Source: Opitutales bacterium (GTDB taxonomy: Bacteria; Verrucomicrobiota; Verrucomicrobiia; Opitutales; UBA2995). From it: DNA of 33,206 bases. The stretch is from positions 1 through 33,206 of the forward strand of contig JAJDZZ010000029.1 in assembly GCA_022824405.1 (NCBI GenBank), given 5' to 3'. Under the pieces are notes generated by a model. The model saw only the letters and a program-made list of their open reading frames with translations, did not search any database and was not told where the DNA came from. Shown piece by piece: positions 33,024-33,206 of this stretch (position 1 is the first letter of the stretch; the number at the start of each line of letters is the position of its first letter). The translations under genes and the position numbers were made by a program.

Positions 33024-33206
33024 TAACCACAGAGGACACAGAGTGGAAGCGCGCCAAGGCGCGCGAATTAGGAATTGACTCTCGCGAAGACCGCTAAGGT
33101 CGCCAAGAGATGAATTAGAAATTTTAACATCGCCGCTTCGCGGCTGGATGCCTGCAGCAACAGGAAAACCCTTACAATAAAATCCTGCTCGCGAAGGGAT
33201 CCTGTT
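33024..33206. repeat. Dispersed intergenic repeats to the window edge
   Basis: No gene is visible. The segment starts with ACCACAGAGGACACAGAG (33026-33043), related to 24907-24940, then has a GCGCGCC-AA-GGCGCGC palindrome (33049-33064), and a stretch at 33077-33109 whose reverse complement matches 11599-11631 at 27 of 33 positions. A CGCCGCTTCGCGGC hairpin follows near 33130. It is likely a composite of repeats, also capable of ending transcription after the acyltransferase. Confidence 0.6.

Overview
The window looks like a chromosomal stretch from a member of Verrucomicrobiota, probably close to Opitutia. This is an inference. It rests on a TIGR02597-type secreted protein, a secreted protein with the GTG/GPSL/NDDF repeat module common in that phylum, a formylglycine-type sulfatase, and housekeeping proteins of Gram-negative type. 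Proteins are encoded densely on both strands. I saw no rRNA, tRNA or CRISPR array.

Layout. 1-265 is a MITE-like repeat block. 266-6239 holds an orphan thiamine-diphosphate enzyme, hemB (minus strand), cysS and thrS. A second, inverted copy of the repeat follows at 6283-6425. 6434-11223 is a two-gene minus-strand accessory locus: an AlkB/XylM-type membrane di-iron hydroxylase fused to a degenerate GlnE-like domain, then a fused C/D YcaO cyclodehydratase with a PqqD-like leader-binding domain. It has a good sigma70-type promoter in front and is bordered by repeats on both sides. 11224-11674 is a gene-free block of REP-like repeats. 11675-14002 carries a sulfatase and a VapBC-type toxin-antitoxin pair. 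14038-16816 carries two secreted structural-type proteins. 16991-24760 is a tightly packed minus-strand operon serA-plsY-hom-lysC-thrC-cimA. 24956-26646 is an IHF/HU-like gene with hisS. From 26751 to 33021 a plus-strand run encodes a ClpX-like ATPase with a duplicated C-terminal subdomain, a UbiE/MenG methyltransferase, an unknown secreted protein, and a small lipid cluster (SDR reductase, ketosynthase, acyl carrier protein, LpxL-like acyltransferase).

How the genes work together. The large minus-strand operon covers serine (serA) and the aspartate route to threonine (lysC, hom, thrC). cimA provides a threonine-independent entry to isoleucine. The FabG/FabF/ACP/LpxL-like cluster suggests a specialised acyl chain built on its own carrier and handed to a membrane acyltransferase. 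The best candidate for an undescribed system is the hydroxylase-GlnE fusion with the YcaO protein. The GlnE-like half keeps the fold-defining motifs but has lost key catalytic residues, and no precursor peptide or SagB-type dehydrogenase is visible, so the substrate and product are open.
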